A DNA stretch of 64,000 nt from Talaromyces rugulosus (GCF_013368755.1 NC_049563.1:1922001-1986000); one strand, 5' to 3'. Positions 36,176 to 47,242 are shown, counted from the stretch's first letter. The notes: generated from the letters alone by a model not told the origin. A program made the numbers and translations.

Positions 36176-36642
36176 CTACAACTCCCGCCCTTGAGCTATG
36201 GCATCAACAACGGTTTCGTTGGAATCCAACAAAAGCTCCATATCACTACCGTCCTTGAATTTGCCCAGCAGACAATAACTCACAGCCAACACATACGATT
36301 CTCCTGTCTCTTTCGGCAGCTCTATATGAGCGAGTGAGGCCAGAGCGCCCCAGGTATCCCTTGCCTTTGGCAGCCTTTCGCTCCTCTGGGAATCTTGGAT
36401 TGCCTTACTGAAGAACTGAGAAACAGTCTTCCAGGGGCCGATCTCTAGCAGAACCACCCCCGCGTGGGTTTGCCTTGGCAATCTGGATGGCGGTAGAAAA
36501 ACGTTAGTGATAGAACGTGGGATGGAGAGACCATCTATGATGGCTGTATTGATATGCAGCCCGTGAGTTCAGTTTTGCCAATACTTCCTTGGATCGTTTT
36601 GTTTCGATTGTTTAGTACATCTGGCTGCGGAAGCGGCTCCAT
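36176..36642 (-). CDS. Small conserved-looking protein of unknown function
   Basis: A two-exon model, 36642-36585 and 36543-36176, gives 141 residues. The join uses GTATTG and ACAG with a 41-nt intron and is phase-consistent. It yields continuous sequence NKTIQGTIIDGLSIPRSI. The second exon carries a mix of hydrophobic strands and an amphipathic helix (GPWKTVSQFFSKAIQDSQR, ESYVLAVSYCLLGKF) and looks like a folded alpha/beta protein of ~140 residues. I do not recognise the family. No signal peptide or membrane segment is present. The gene is convergent with the EF-hand gene and divergent from POP4. The short intron is the weakest part of the model; without it the frame begins only inside exon 2. 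Confidence 0.45.
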
Positions 36643-36931
36643 AAACCCTAAGAAATTATATATTATAAAGTTTTAGTTAGCTGAATATCGGCATTAAAGA
36701 CTATTTCCATTACATCATAAAATTACTCGCGATCGATTGTTGTAAATGGCGCCTGATATTGCAGGCACCAGAGCCAATCGGTGCCGTCCCCGTAGTGGGG
36801 CTCTCGGCAACCGCCGAGCTTGAGCTGAGTCAGCTGCGTCGAAATATCTTCGATCTTCATCATGAGCTTGTAACCACCATCATGCGCTTCCAAGCTGATG
36901 CCATTCCGTCGATCGAAAGGGTAGAGTCAAC

Positions 36932-37718
36932 ATGGCTGCAGCACAAACACATGTAGCTCACGAGCTGCTCTCTCGCGCGCACTCCCCCGATACAGCCCAG
37001 CAATTGTTCACCGAGCGCATCAAGCAGAAACCTCTCTATCTCCGACCAACATCCCCAACCCCGGCCGACAATCGGTCGCGACGACGACTACAGCGTCTCC
37101 GCAAGAAAGAGTATTTCTTGAGGAAGCAAAAACCGCAGCCCCTCTCCGCGCGCGAGAAACGTGTTTCTGGAATCCACAATATCCCCACGGAAGAATGCAA
37201 ATATGAAATTTTCAAGGGCTTGCATGAACTATGGGTGCAATACATGCAGGACGTGTTGGATATCAAAGATCGCAAGGCAAATACCATTCCGCAGATAACA
37301 GCCCAGGGCCACGGGAGTAAACTCGTCAGTGCCGACTATCATGGTGCAGAAGTTGAGGTTGTGCGCAGTCGATGTGCGGGGAGAGTGGGCATCAAGGGTA
37401 TTGTCGTTAGGGATAATAAGTTTACCTTTGTGATTGTCACAGAAAAAGACGTCGTCAAGAGTAAGTTATTTATTTGATTTTTTTGCCATTCTGAACATAG
37501 CATCTGACTTTCTTGCTCTAGCTATCCCCAAGGAACACACCGTTTTCCGGTTTACGATACCTATCCCTTCGCCGCTGCCGAACGAAGACGATGCTGCTGA
37601 TGTTTCACAAAATACCGGCAAAGACCTGGTTTTTGAATTGCATGGCAGTCAATTTGAGAACCGGCCTGTTGACCGTGCCAATAAAAAATTCAAGTGGAAG
37701 AATATCGACTATGTGTGA
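36932..37718 (+). CDS. POP4: RNase P / RNase MRP subunit Pop4 (Rpp29)
   Basis: Protein subunit of the ribonucleoproteins that trim tRNA 5' leaders and process rRNA. Exons 36932-37460 and 37522-37718 give 241 residues. The Arg/Lys-rich N-terminal half (RSRRRLQRLRKKEYFLRKQ) precedes the helix YEIFKGLHELWVQYMQDVL. The Sm-like barrel follows: DYHGAEVEVVRSRCAGRVGIKGIVVRDNKFTFVIVTE, continued across the intron by KTIPKEHTVFRFTIP. Length and order match fungal and human Rpp29. The start overlaps by 25 nt the end of another open frame (36759-36956) that lacks an ATG and was not accepted as a gene. Confidence 0.92.
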
Positions 37719-38679
37719 TCGTTAGATGATCGATTAATACTATTACGACGTGTCTCCTCTATCAAGCACCGATTCCCGGCCCCAGTTGGAATGGGCTCAC
37801 TTGTGATTATGCAGACCCAGATCACAATGCGCCGGTAGCTAAGCACCATGGCTATTCCAAAAGCACACCGAGCTAGGATGCTCAACATCCATTGTCGGAA
37901 CTGGCAACCTGGCAAGAGCTAGCAACAAGAGCTATTCGCTTGATCTCATGGAGATCATACTCAGGGCCTGCATATCACCAAGTGATTACATCTGGCGGGA
38001 ACTTGAATTCTCGAATGAATGATGAAAATCATATCATTTCCCACATGGCTGGTACTGCAAATGATAACATTGCTTACGAAATGATGGACTACGAGCTTAG
38101 ACTTCACTGTATACTGTTGTGAATATTCTTCTATTTTATAGACGAGGAAGTTTCAACTTATTGGCTGATAAAATGTCTTTTCAGAAAAAAATTGATTTCG
38201 ATGTAGCTGTTATGATACACGAAAAACTGGATCAACTAGGCGAGCTACGTAGGCGCTGTACTGTCGTAATCGACGACGCAACAACCTAGTATTTCTAGTG
38301 GTAGTCATGAGGCGATCTCGATCTCCATACATCGGATCGTTTACAGGTAGGTAGACTTCAGTAAAAGTCGGCGAGATGTGCTCGACTTTTCGCGTCATTG
38401 ATCCAAGACCTGGCCCTATCGGTGAGTGGCTGGTGGACAATACCATGGGGTATACAAGACCGCAAATTTGCAAAAGCAGTCCTGGGCCACGTGAAGTATC
38501 ATCAGTGCTTCAGACTTGTGGTTCTGCCAGCTCGATCAACTGTTGTTTAGTCGTTGCAATGCAATTTGTGACGGAGTTGTGCACACACACAAGACAACCA
38601 GGTCGAGCCGTGTAATTTTGCGTTTCCAGTAAGGATATGGGGCGCGTGTGTGGTGGTAATCGAATCGATCCCAGTCCCT
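37719..38679. other. Convergent intergenic region
   Basis: About 960 bp between POP4 and SEN34 stop codons. Several short open frames show no recognisable content. No RNA gene is visible. Confidence 0.4.
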
Positions 38680-39594
38680 TCACATCCCGGCCCATTCAAC
38701 GCTGAAACTGCGGACGTTGGATATATCTTCACTATCTGAATCGCTAGGTTCAGCACCGCCAAACAGATATCCCTTCTTGACTCCGGTTCCTAGTCGACCA
38801 CCAGAAACAATGTCCATGAGATCAATCTCTTGATCCCATTCGGTACCAACCACTAAGAAATGTGAATGAAACCGTAGCGAGTCGCCAGGGTAGGCCACAT
38901 ATTGGCATCCAAACCGAAGCCCAGGAGAGAGAAAGTAGCCGCGCGAATGGAGGTGGGCATATATCGGGTACGAAGATGGCACCTCTGGCAACGGCATGGT
39001 ATATTCCTCAGGGGCACTTTGCGGTAGTAGTGGAAAGCTTGTCGCTGGGGTAATAGCCATGGTGACTGTTGAAGGCGTTGACGATGTTGTAGTAGCAACT
39101 GACCGCGAGTCAGTTCCAAAAAGGCTCTCATTATCTTCCTGTCCGTTTTCAATCTGGGGCTCTTTAGAGTCGCCCGCTTCTGTAGCCTTGGCTTTAGCAT
39201 TATTCCGCTGCGCAGCTTTTTTAAGTGCCTTCTCGCGTTTTGATTCTTTCTTCTCAGTCACGAGCTGTGATATTTCAGACCCTTCTCTATCTAGACTTTG
39301 CTGATACCGGCGCTTGTCTGCATCGATAAGCATCCTCATGCCATGGTCATGGAATTTTGCTTCATCAACAATACGGGCTACTCCTTTTTCTACCAGAACT
39401 CTTGCTTCCTCGGGCATGAGAAGTAAGGGAAGGCCGAGAAAAACATTTTGCTGGGGTACATGAGGCAGGGTGCCCATGAAAACCCCGCCAATATTATGCT
39501 CCCTTCTTAAATACGTAACAGCATCGGCGGAAAAGAGGAGATAGCGACCAGTAATGAACGAGATGGGAATGGGAAGATCTGGTGCTGAGTCCAT
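38680..39594 (-). CDS. SEN34: tRNA-splicing endonuclease subunit Sen34
   Basis: Catalytic subunit that cuts the 3' splice site of intron-containing tRNAs. Single exon, 304 residues. The N-terminal domain (ISFITGRYLLFSADAVTYLRREHNIGGVFMGTLP) and the charged central linker (KREKALKKAAQRN) match Sen34. The C-terminal nuclease fold contains HLHSRGYFLSPGLRFGCQYVAYPGDSLRFHSHFLV, with the catalytic Tyr and His, and the Lys in GTGVKKGYLF completing the Tyr-His-Lys triad. The tail ends in VEWAGM. The central Thr/Ser-rich segment is variable. It lies close to ELP4 and POP4, two other tRNA-maturation genes. Confidence 0.93.
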   Translation of the reverse strand: MDSAPDLPIPISFITGRYLLFSADAVTYLRREHNIGGVFMGTLPHVPQQNVFLGLPLLLMPEEARVLVEKGVARIVDEAKFHDHGMRMLIDADKRRYQQSLDREGSEISQLVTEKKESKREKALKKAAQRNNAKAKATEAGDSKEPQIENGQEDNESLFGTDSRSVATTTSSTPSTVTMAITPATSFPLLPQSAPEEYTMPLPEVPSSYPIYAHLHSRGYFLSPGLRFGCQYVAYPGDSLRFHSHFLVVGTEWDQEIDLMDIVSGGRLGTGVKKGYLFGGAEPSDSDSEDISNVRSFSVEWAGM

Positions 39595-40118
39595 TTCGGC
39601 GTCTTGCCGGCCTCGCGAAATCTACTTTCTTCTCAATCATTAGTGAATGCAACACAATAAAAATGCTTCAAAAAATGGGTAGAAGGTTGATGTAATCATT
39701 TAAAATACAGTTCTCAATCACATTGTGCTCTTTTTTTGAGATATTAATGAGCTTCAGGGGATTGACAGATTATGTAGGTTATATAATCATGTTGACAGAC
39801 AGGAATTGCGGGCAGTTATCAATGGGCGAAACTCACTTTATTTTCATAGGCAGTAACTCTGACCTGCAGAGTCAGACAAGAATTTTTTTGAAGAAAAAAA
39901 AAATTTGCGTGGAGGAGAGAGAAAGGAAGAAAAAGTGTGAAGCGACAGCGGGAAAAATATGCAGAGGTGGATCGGCGTTCGGTCTAGCCCGTTTGGGACA
40001 CTAGCGCGCAACGTGCAGGCAAGCAAGATTAACAGCTGCGAGCCCAAGCCTCGTTCTTTCGTCCTCCACGCTGGCAAATGCTATTATAATAACTGTTGAC
40101 GGCATAGAATTCGCAACC

Positions 40119-40405
40119 ATGAATTTCATATTAGTGATGAATTTTCTCTTCTTTGGGCCGATCATGCTCTTGCTGGGTAAGTAGCCCCGCATACCCCCTG
40201 CCGTTTTACTTTCTCTGATAGTCGGCCAGTTTTCTTCTCGCTCTCTTATTGCCTTGGAGACAGATTCCTGTCTCGCCTCCGCGGGTCGTCGGGCGATTCA
40301 TACGGCCGAGAATACTTGCGAACAATGACAAACACTGGGTCTGCCATGTCGGAGCAAATCGAATTAGACGACATATATCGGGAAGACGACGACGACGAAG
40401 AATAG
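40119..40405 (+). CDS. Small single-pass membrane protein with acidic tail
   Basis: A hidden two-exon gene: 40119-40176 and 40230-40405, intron 53 nt (GTAAGT...CCAG), 77 residues. Residues 1-27 are strongly hydrophobic (MNFILVMNFLFFGPIMLLL continuing V-F-F-S-L-S-Y), making a signal anchor or signal peptide. The rest is soluble, with GREYLRTM, and ends in an acidic tail ELDDIYREDDDDEE. The alternative acceptor GATAG, 9 nt upstream, shifts the frame and gives a shorter, less plausible tail. The stop lies only 41 bp from the convergent ELP4 stop. Family not recognised. The codon pattern and the tail argue for a real gene, but conservation was not tested. Confidence 0.45.
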
Positions 40406-40446
40406 CGCGAATGGTGGCACATCGGGCAATCGCTTCGGCGTTGCGC

Positions 40447-41686
40447 CTAGAACTCGAGATCGGCCTTTTTGGGCATTCCATTGTTTCCCCCCGCCTGCTG
40501 AGCTTCATTGTCGCCTTCGGCTGGAGGTAGGCTGAACGGCTTGATCTCGAATTTCCGTCGGCTCAGCGTGAATGCCCAGTCTTCTCCTATGTTTTGATCG
40601 CTTCCTCCGCCACGCTCGTGTAATATGGGAAGTCGATGTGTTTTCAGCATGCCCTGGGGTGGTTCTTCGTGTGCGGTTGCGGCGCCGGACGTTGCCATTG
40701 CATCGGATGAATGAGGAAAGGGGCACAGTTCTATCACCCCGTCGGAAAGGAGTTCTATCCATCGAACGAGTCCTGAGGACCTTGGATACAAAGAAAGTGG
40801 TAATGTGATCATCGCAGTGATGTTATGGTTGTTTTGCGAGAGAAGCGCACGGAGAGAGTGCACAAATTGTAACAAATAATCGGGCTGGCTTGCCTCTGGC
40901 GGATAGGTAGCGGGATTTAGTAGTGCCGGGATGACAATACGATGTACCGTAGTCGGAGGACTGGCTGCAATGGCTGATTTTATATTCTGTATAATGGACA
41001 GAAAGGGCGACCCTCGCGAAGGCGTAAGAGGGATGTAATTCACTGTAGACAAGGATGGATGGGTAAGCCGTTTGGTGAGATCGAAAGCATGGCAAAACAC
41101 TTGCTGCTTTGGGCTGCCATCGGTCGAAGCTGCAGGACTGTCCGGTGTTGCTGTAGGGGCTGGGAAAAAAGATCAGCATTTATAGACGTTGACTTGATTC
41201 ATAGTTCGCATGCGGCTTACCTCGTGAGCCTGCAATTCCTGTGCCAAACTCGCCCAAGCGCTCGTATCTCCAGGCAATCTTCATTTTCTCGTCTCTCCTC
41301 TTGTCTGCCTTGTCGTCTGCTGAATCTGCAGCCCCTGTTAAGCCTGGTAAAGTCCTCCCCCACTGCTCTCCCAGGCCAACGACATGTACTCTGTGCTCTT
41401 GGACAACGCCCTCCGCTGCATAGTACCGCAGCAGGGCGCCAGCAAAGTCGGTTGTGCCATTCTCTTCAAGGAACAAAAATTTCCCAAGCGGCAAGCCTCC
41501 GTGGCCAGCAAGGAGGTTGTCTAGAGAGCGAGAACCGGTTGACGTTGTTGGACGTCCATCGTCTGGTGAAGGGCGCACTCCAGCAAGGCCCTCGACAGAT
41601 TGTGCAGCAGCGACCACAGCAGGGGCTTGACTGGGATCGCGATTTTCGCCAGACGAGATTCCTATGTTCCGCTTGCGAAACGACAT
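40447..41686 (-). CDS. ELP4: Elongator complex protein 4
   Basis: Subunit of the Elp4-5-6 RecA-like ring of Elongator, which modifies wobble uridines of tRNAs. Exons 41686-41221 and 41159-40447 (phase 1) give 392 residues. Visible blocks are SFRKRNIGISS at the start, STGSRSLDNLLAGHGGLPLGKFLFLEENG (degenerate P-loop region), LLRYYAAEGVVQEHRVHVVGL, MKIAWRYERLGEFG and, after the intron, FCHAFDLTKRL. The C-terminus has VRWIELLSDGVIELCPFP and FTLSRRKFEIKPFSLPP. As in other Elp4 proteins the Walker A lysine context is not canonical. The start MSFRKRN is chosen because it is the family's usual N-terminus. Confidence 0.93.
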
Positions 41687-41934
41687 TGCGACGTCTGGAT
41701 GTGAAAAGAAAAGATGAAATATAGATATAAAAATAAAATAAAAATGATGCACTCAACTTCAGCCAATGGCGGTGCGGGGCAGCTTCTGTCGGCGCTAAGG
41801 CGGATCGAAAGAAAAAAAAGGCTTCGGCGTAATCGTTTCGCTTTGAGCTACAAAAAATAAAACGCCAACCCGTCACGTCGCAAACAACCGCTTCTCTCTT
41901 ACATCTGACTCGAAGAGCCTTTTTACGCTTCAAA

Positions 41935-42445
41935 ATGTCTGACTCTCAGCTCTTCGAAGACACGTTCACAATCACATCGATAAACGCGCAGAAATATGAC
42001 CGCGTCTCGCGCATCAGTTGCACTTCGACGGATAACCAGACGACCTTCACGCTGGACGTGAACACCGAGATCTACCCCTGCGCGGTGGGAGAATCTGTCT
42101 CTTTGGCTCTGGCTTCAACCCTGTCTCTCGATGGAAAGGAGGAAGACTCTTCTGGCGCTGGGCGAGGTGGCTGGAGAGACGTGGGCGCCGGCGAACAGAC
42201 CCTGGCAGATGATTACGACTACGTCTGCCATGGCAAGGTGTACCGATTCGAAGAAGGCTCTACCGCTGGCAATATGTACGGAATATACAACCAATACAAT
42301 GCGGGCTATCTAGCTAACGAGCAATTTCCTTTTCTCTAGGTCTGTCTTTGTCTCTTTCGGTGGTCTTTTGCTCTACCTGGATGGCCCATACAGCAAGCTC
42401 GTGCCTTTGAAGATCGACCACATCTATCTTCTCCTTAAGAAATAG
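41935..42445 (+). CDS. RPB8: RNA polymerases I, II and III shared subunit Rpb8
   Basis: Common subunit ABC14.5 of all three nuclear RNA polymerases. Exons 41935-42275 and 42340-42445 give 148 residues, the family's usual length. The OB-fold blocks are LFEDTFTITSINAQKYDRVSRI, TLDVNTEIYPCAVGESVSLALAST, DYDYVCHGKVYRFEEG and, after the intron, VFVSFGGLLLYLDGPYSKL ending in IYLLLKK. The splice uses GTACGG and CTAG and restores the conserved strand exactly. The start is the only in-frame ATG. It is divergent from ELP4 with ~250 bp between start codons. Confidence 0.95.
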
Positions 42446-42559
42446 ATTTGCGCTAGCGATTATCAACACGCATGGGATAAGTCGTGTCGAAATTGTGCAA
42501 AAAGGGAAAAACATATTGCATTAGCGCTGGCGTTTCAAGGACGATTTACAACAATTACT

Positions 42560-42600
42560 ATCTTCCCCGGAAATCTCCCCCCCCCCCCCCCAAAAAAAGG
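42560..42600. repeat. Poly-C/poly-A tract
   Basis: A run of about 13 C followed by 7 A in the 3' flank between RPB8 and the Nudix gene. Homopolymer with no coding role. Confidence 0.7.
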
Positions 42601-42717
42601 GTCTATTCAAAAACAGAAATACAAACAAACAAACAAAACCTTTATATTATCTACATTGAATATATTTTCTTGTCGTGAAAACGTGAGAAAATCAAATCAG
42701 ATTTCCAAGAATATTAA

Positions 42718-43752
42718 CTACCTCGCTTTAAATGACGCCGTAGGAAATGGCAATCGACGATGCATCCTAGCCACGATTTCCAAATAATCCGGTTCGCTCT
42801 CTGCTGTAATCATCCCATGGCGAATCAAGAAGTCAATAATCACCATAGAACAATTGGGTTTCCATTCCCCCCCCTTTAGTGATTGCTTAACCTCGTCAAC
42901 TGTCCAGAGACGAAAATCTTCAACTTCACTGTCGCACGGCTTGATCGCATGTGTAGCATCTAGTCGAATGTCGTAAATATACTCAATCTCTGGCTGAAGT
43001 AAGCCCGTCTCACCGCCGGCACGAGCATCTCGCACATAAAAATACGTAAGGACTCCAACAGGGCTTGCACGCTCTGCGAATACATCATTCGGCACGGATG
43101 CCTCTTCCGCGGCTTCCCGTACAGCGCACGCGTATGGGTGTTCGCCCGTACTCATACCTCCGGCGGCCGTATTGTCCAACATGCCAGGGTATGTTTGCTT
43201 TGTCTTTGACCGGCGAGCGACCCAGAGCTTGAGCCCCTGGTCGTCTTGCACATAACCAGTCATGTGAACTCCGTAAGTCGCAATGCCGAAAAGCGGGCTG
43301 GCTGATCGTTCCATTTGGAGCAGATATTGGCCGCCGGGACCGTATATGGGGTACATCTCATGGCGCCATCCCTTGAGAACCTCGAAAGTGTCCCGGCGGA
43401 CTGCATCTGCTAGCAGGCGGGACATGATCTCATTGCGAGTTTCTGGCGTGGCATCCGGTGCTGCCATCAGCGTCACGGTGCGCGAGTTTGGATCGACGTT
43501 CCAGTCACTCTCTGCCCAGACAAACTTCTCGACAACTGACTGCGGGATATATCCCAATGCAGCATCACAGCCATTGACTTTGAAAGTGTAGTAACTGCTG
43601 AGAAGACTTGTGTAGTGTTCTGGGCTATCTTCAAAGTAAGGGAAGCTTCAAGTTTCAATCGAGAGTCAGCACAACGGTACGAGATGAGGCATATGACGGG
43701 ATCAGACGAACTTGTCGCATTCCTTGGCCAGGTCGAGAATAGACTTTGCCAT
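42718..43752 (-). CDS. Nudix hydrolase, DUF4743 / thiamine-pyrophosphokinase-related
   Basis: Exons 43752-43712 and 43645-42718 give 322 residues. The N-terminal DUF4743 region (FPYFEDSPEHYTSLLSSYYTF, VWAESDWNVD) precedes a complete Nudix box at residues ~177-199: G-x5-E-x7-R-E-A-A-E-E-x-S. Family members such as yeast YJR142W hydrolyse oxidised forms of thiamine diphosphate, a metabolite-repair role. The product is probably cytosolic; no targeting signal is evident. The donor GTTCGT is non-consensus, but the join gives the conserved N-F-P-Y-F start and no alternative works. Confidence 0.86.
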
Positions 43753-44428
43753 AGTGTTTGTTTGTTTACTGTTCAAACTTTGATTTTGAATCTTACAAGA
43801 TTGCTCTCTTGTTCGCTTTGTCTGGCGGGGGTTGAGTGTGTCCAGGACCGAGGGATTGCAGGAACCGGGCGTCAATCTTTAATAGAGATGCTTGATTGAG
43901 CCTCGTGTCGCAAGATCCAATCACGCATTCTGTGAGGTTTACAGCAGGCGCATAAAGTAAGCCTTGGGCCACCAGCCGACGGTCGACCCACGGGAAGGAG
44001 GCTTGGACGCGGAGGGGGGCAGCGCAAGGTAGACCCAGAGCGGCGGGGCACAGCCCTTATCGATAAGATGCCGATAACGATAAGCGCTCCGAATGTTCCA
44101 TGACGTTCTCGGCGCTGTCGTCACGACGTACTGGCTGGCCTAAATAAAAAGCTTCTCCAGCGATCGATCCTTTTTCCCAGCGGGGTCTACTACCATTCAC
44201 AATGAGATTTCCGTATATACGGGCTTGATTGCCTCGCTCGTTAGCCGCTGCGAGAACAGGAAGGAGGGATTTGGCCACCAATTGATATAACTATCCGCGA
44301 CAGTAGAGCTGTCAGCCCCGCTTCAGCAGGGAACCCTCGATCAAGTGCGCCGTTTTCTGCCTTGACAGAACGAGGCAATCCACGAAATCAGACGACGCAA
44401 AGAGAAGAGGAGAAAGCAAACAGCAGAC
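43753..44428. promoter_or_regulatory. Divergent promoter region Nudix/Hikeshi
   Basis: About 675 bp between two divergent start codons. It contains several GATA cores (CGATAAG near 44057-44082). No coding region is supported. Confidence 0.4.
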
Positions 44429-45121
44429 ATGTTTTCCGTGGTCATTCCAGGGCGGCCGTGTCTCACAGACATCAACACCGTCGACGTCCAACCCGGTGCT
44501 CAGCCGACCAAGTTCGCCTTCACTTTTCCTGCATCTCCCAAATTCAACCACCTTGTCGTCTTTTTTCTCCCGGGGACAGTGCTACCCCCGGATACAGCTG
44601 CTGCAATCTACCTACAAACTCCCAACTCAAACCCGACGCCCAATGGCCCGGAGTTTCAATTTCTCGGCGCAATCGGAAACGAGAAACCCTCGGCCATCTT
44701 CAAGGTTGGATCAGGCGCTAACCAACCGCGCCTGACAGAGGCTCAGCAGGAAGACGAAATGCTGGACGAAGACGCCACTCCGTCACGGGATACCGGCGCC
44801 GGACAGGTTGTGCTAGGCATCTCTATCGAGCCGGCGCAGAGCGTGGCGGCGCAGATGGCAGCGCTCAGCGCCCAGAGAGAGTCGTCAACGGACCTTGTCC
44901 GTCTGCCACCGCAGCAAAAGCAGATCACGACAAAGGTTCTTGCGCAACGAGTGATTGGAAACGCGTTTAACTTTTTGGCTAGCTTCGCCGAATCTGACCC
45001 CAGCAAAAGAGGTGAAGAGGTTATACCTTTGAAGAGCTTCAGTGATTGGTGGACGAAATTCGAACGGCGTATTGAAATAGATCCGACCTTTTTGGAGCGC
45101 GAAGACCCCAGTCAGTCCTGA
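44429..45121 (+). CDS. OPI10: Hikeshi / Opi10 family nuclear import carrier
   Basis: Single-exon gene of 230 residues. Hikeshi carries Hsp70 into the nucleus under heat stress; the yeast homologue is Opi10. Visible family blocks are the start MFSVVIPGRPCLTD, the strand FAFTFPASPKFNHLVVFFLPGT, the FQFLGAIGNEKPSAIFKV block with conserved Gly, and LGISIEPAQSVAAQMAAL. The C-terminal domain follows with VLAQRVIGNAFNFLASF and PLKSFSDWWTKFERRIEIDPTFLE. The central Glu/Asp-rich linker is variable. The length is slightly above the human protein (197) because of this linker. Confidence 0.93.
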   Translation: MFSVVIPGRPCLTDINTVDVQPGAQPTKFAFTFPASPKFNHLVVFFLPGTVLPPDTAAAIYLQTPNSNPTPNGPEFQFLGAIGNEKPSAIFKVGSGANQPRLTEAQQEDEMLDEDATPSRDTGAGQVVLGISIEPAQSVAAQMAALSAQRESSTDLVRLPPQQKQITTKVLAQRVIGNAFNFLASFAESDPSKRGEEVIPLKSFSDWWTKFERRIEIDPTFLEREDPSQS

Positions 45122-45172
45122 CATGTTCTAGCCATCGCTATATCTGACGTGCATATATACATGACATTTGGA

Positions 45173-45173
45173 G

Positions 45174-45200
<27 letters not shown>
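45173..45200. repeat. Poly-T tract of about 28 nt
   Basis: Uninterrupted T run just after the Hikeshi stop codon, in the 3' intergenic region. Confidence 0.85.
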
Positions 45201-45204
<4 letters not shown>

Positions 45205-45304
45205 TTATTGTATAATACCTTGATCTATCTAACGATGCCCAGTATGCAATTTTCAAATCCAAATGAAGCCACATCTGAGAAAAAAACCTCAGAGACAATG
45301 CGAT

Positions 45305-46172
45305 TTATTCTTCGAGCAGGAACCTCAAAAAGGCTGCCCCTACAGTAACGCCATCATGTGCATTCGTTGCTCTCGATAAGGCTTCCTTGTAGGCCGCGTC
45401 GGAGAAGATGCCCAGTTGTTTGCGTCGATCCAGGATTGCTGACATGATTTCAGTGTTGAACTCGGGATGTCCTTGGACTGTGATCAATTTCCGTGGGATA
45501 TACATCCCTTGTACAGCACATTTCGGAGAAGAAGCAAGTGGAACAACCTCCTTGGGGTATGCGGACACGATATCTTGGTGCATCTGTTGTAAGCTCTATA
45601 TCCAAACAATAATTAGTAAATGGCTTGTTGTCTTTTAGAACCTTCAGGTGGGCGTACAAGTTTCTCTGTGCCAAATAACTCCTTTCCCTTTTCTGTCAAG
45701 TCCATATCGCAGACGGAAATTTCCCATCCGATATCGCTTCGGCCAACCGGCGCTCCGAGTGCTCTTCCAATGATCTGATGACCAAAGCATATTCCAATTA
45801 TCCGTACCCGGTCATGGGCGTACGCCTTTTTTGTGAACTCGACAAGGGTGTGGATCCAAGGTTCGTCGGCGAAAGAGTCGTGTTCTTCAGAGATCAGATG
45901 AGTTAGGAATGTTTTTGCAAATAAAAAAGAAGTTACGCACTTGAGCCGGTTAACAGAATGGCATCGACTTCCTCAAGACTGGGATATTCAGTCCCGTCGA
46001 CAATGTCAAACTTGGATATAATCAGATCTGTGTCCGGGTTGATTCCACCTAGGACCACGGCACTGGCTTTGAGAAGCCTTGTGAAGACACCGCCATACCC
46101 CCCGTATTTCAAATTAATATTTTCTAGCGGCGTATCGCATTCGAGAACGGCGATGCGAAAGGGAGGGCGCAT
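45305..46172 (-). CDS. Class-I glutamine amidotransferase-like protein
   Basis: Exons 46172-45941, 45884-45658 and 45595-45305 give 249 residues. It is a stand-alone GATase1 domain. The start FRIAVLECDTPLENINLKYGGYGGVF is typical of the fungal GMP-synthase-like amidotransferase family. After the first intron comes HDSFADEPWI, then the nucleophile elbow IGICFGHQIIG with the catalytic Cys, and GHPEFN with the catalytic His in the last exon. A Glu two residues after that His completes the triad. No synthetase domain is attached, so substrate is unknown; relatives include GGP-like peptidases and proteins annotated in copper/iron regulation. All introns have consensus ends and consistent phase. 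Confidence 0.85.
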
Positions 46173-47242
46173 CGTGACTTTGACGATAAGTATTAAGCGT
46201 GCTGATGGCGGGGTACAAGCACGGCTGAATCAGAACCGGAGATGCAATAGCAACGATAGACCGCTAAAACGAGAACAACAGAAGGAAAGAAAATCCGCAA
46301 TCGACTGGCTGTATGCGCAGCAGATACTCTGTTCGAGTAGGATGAAAAACGACAGTCGTCTTATCCGAGTAGAAGTAATCAATACTATCTCGTGGCGGAA
46401 GGCCCACCCGTTGTCGGCGCTTTCCCGCTGCGATAAGCTGACGCCCACGCCGACTCTTTATTTTGTTTCCCCAGCTCGTTCACCTGCTGATGAAACATAC
46501 GCTGCAGCTCTACCTTGTTGCATCATGAGCTACATGAAACAGAGACTTTCTGTTTCTCGGTTACTACGGCATTCAATGCACAACCTCGGGCGCGGTGTCT
46601 TCTGACTGGACTCCGACTCCCCAATCTTGTGACTCTCCTTGTTCAGAGCTTATGCACGAAGCGCATTCATTCCAGGCTTCCAGCAAAATATGACCCCAGC
46701 TGCTCGAGACAACCCCCAATGACGATCTCGAGCCGCCCGGAAAAGCTGCAGGCTTCTCGCATTAGCCGCAGTCGATCACGATCTATCAGAAGTACCACCT
46801 GGAAGTGACAACATGCGATTTCAAGCGATTCTCCAAGAAAGAAAGAAAGAAAAGACACCCCTTACTTATCTTCTATTTACCTCAAATCTCGAGAATTGGA
46901 ACGAAGACGAGGTAGCATGAGCATGGCAGCAGCTAACAAAATTCTTTGATGGCGCGATAAACCGGATCCACTGGCGGCGGGTCTGCTGCCCCTCTTGCGC
47001 GACATTTTTTTTGACGTCTTCCTCTACAAGGCAAAGTCGAGTCTGCCGCAGTAAGCAGGCCTTACTAGCTTGAGCCCAGAGCGTTGACTCATGCGCCTGT
47101 CCACTCACCGTTATTTGTGCTAGTGCCAGGAGAAAGACGCGTTTGTTCGGTATAAAGTCCGCTGCCGGCGTCCCGCCCCCGCAACTGCAGCGTGCTTTGA
47201 TCTTGACGAGCTGCCATGATAGCTGTGTCTGTTTAAGAAACT
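46173..47242. promoter_or_regulatory. Divergent intergenic region
   Basis: About 1.07 kb between the amidotransferase and MFS transporter start codons. A (GAAA)n run lies at 46840-46855 and an ACGCGT hexamer at about 47137. Open frames on both strands here have no domain I recognise. Confidence 0.4.

Noticed and set aside
36759..36956. Open frame of ~65 codons overlapping the POP4 start, with helix-like sequence
   Set aside because: No ATG in frame; the nearby ATG at 36746 is in another frame and no intron with adequate length joins them. It may be a leader frame or part of an unrecognised exon, but cannot be supported.
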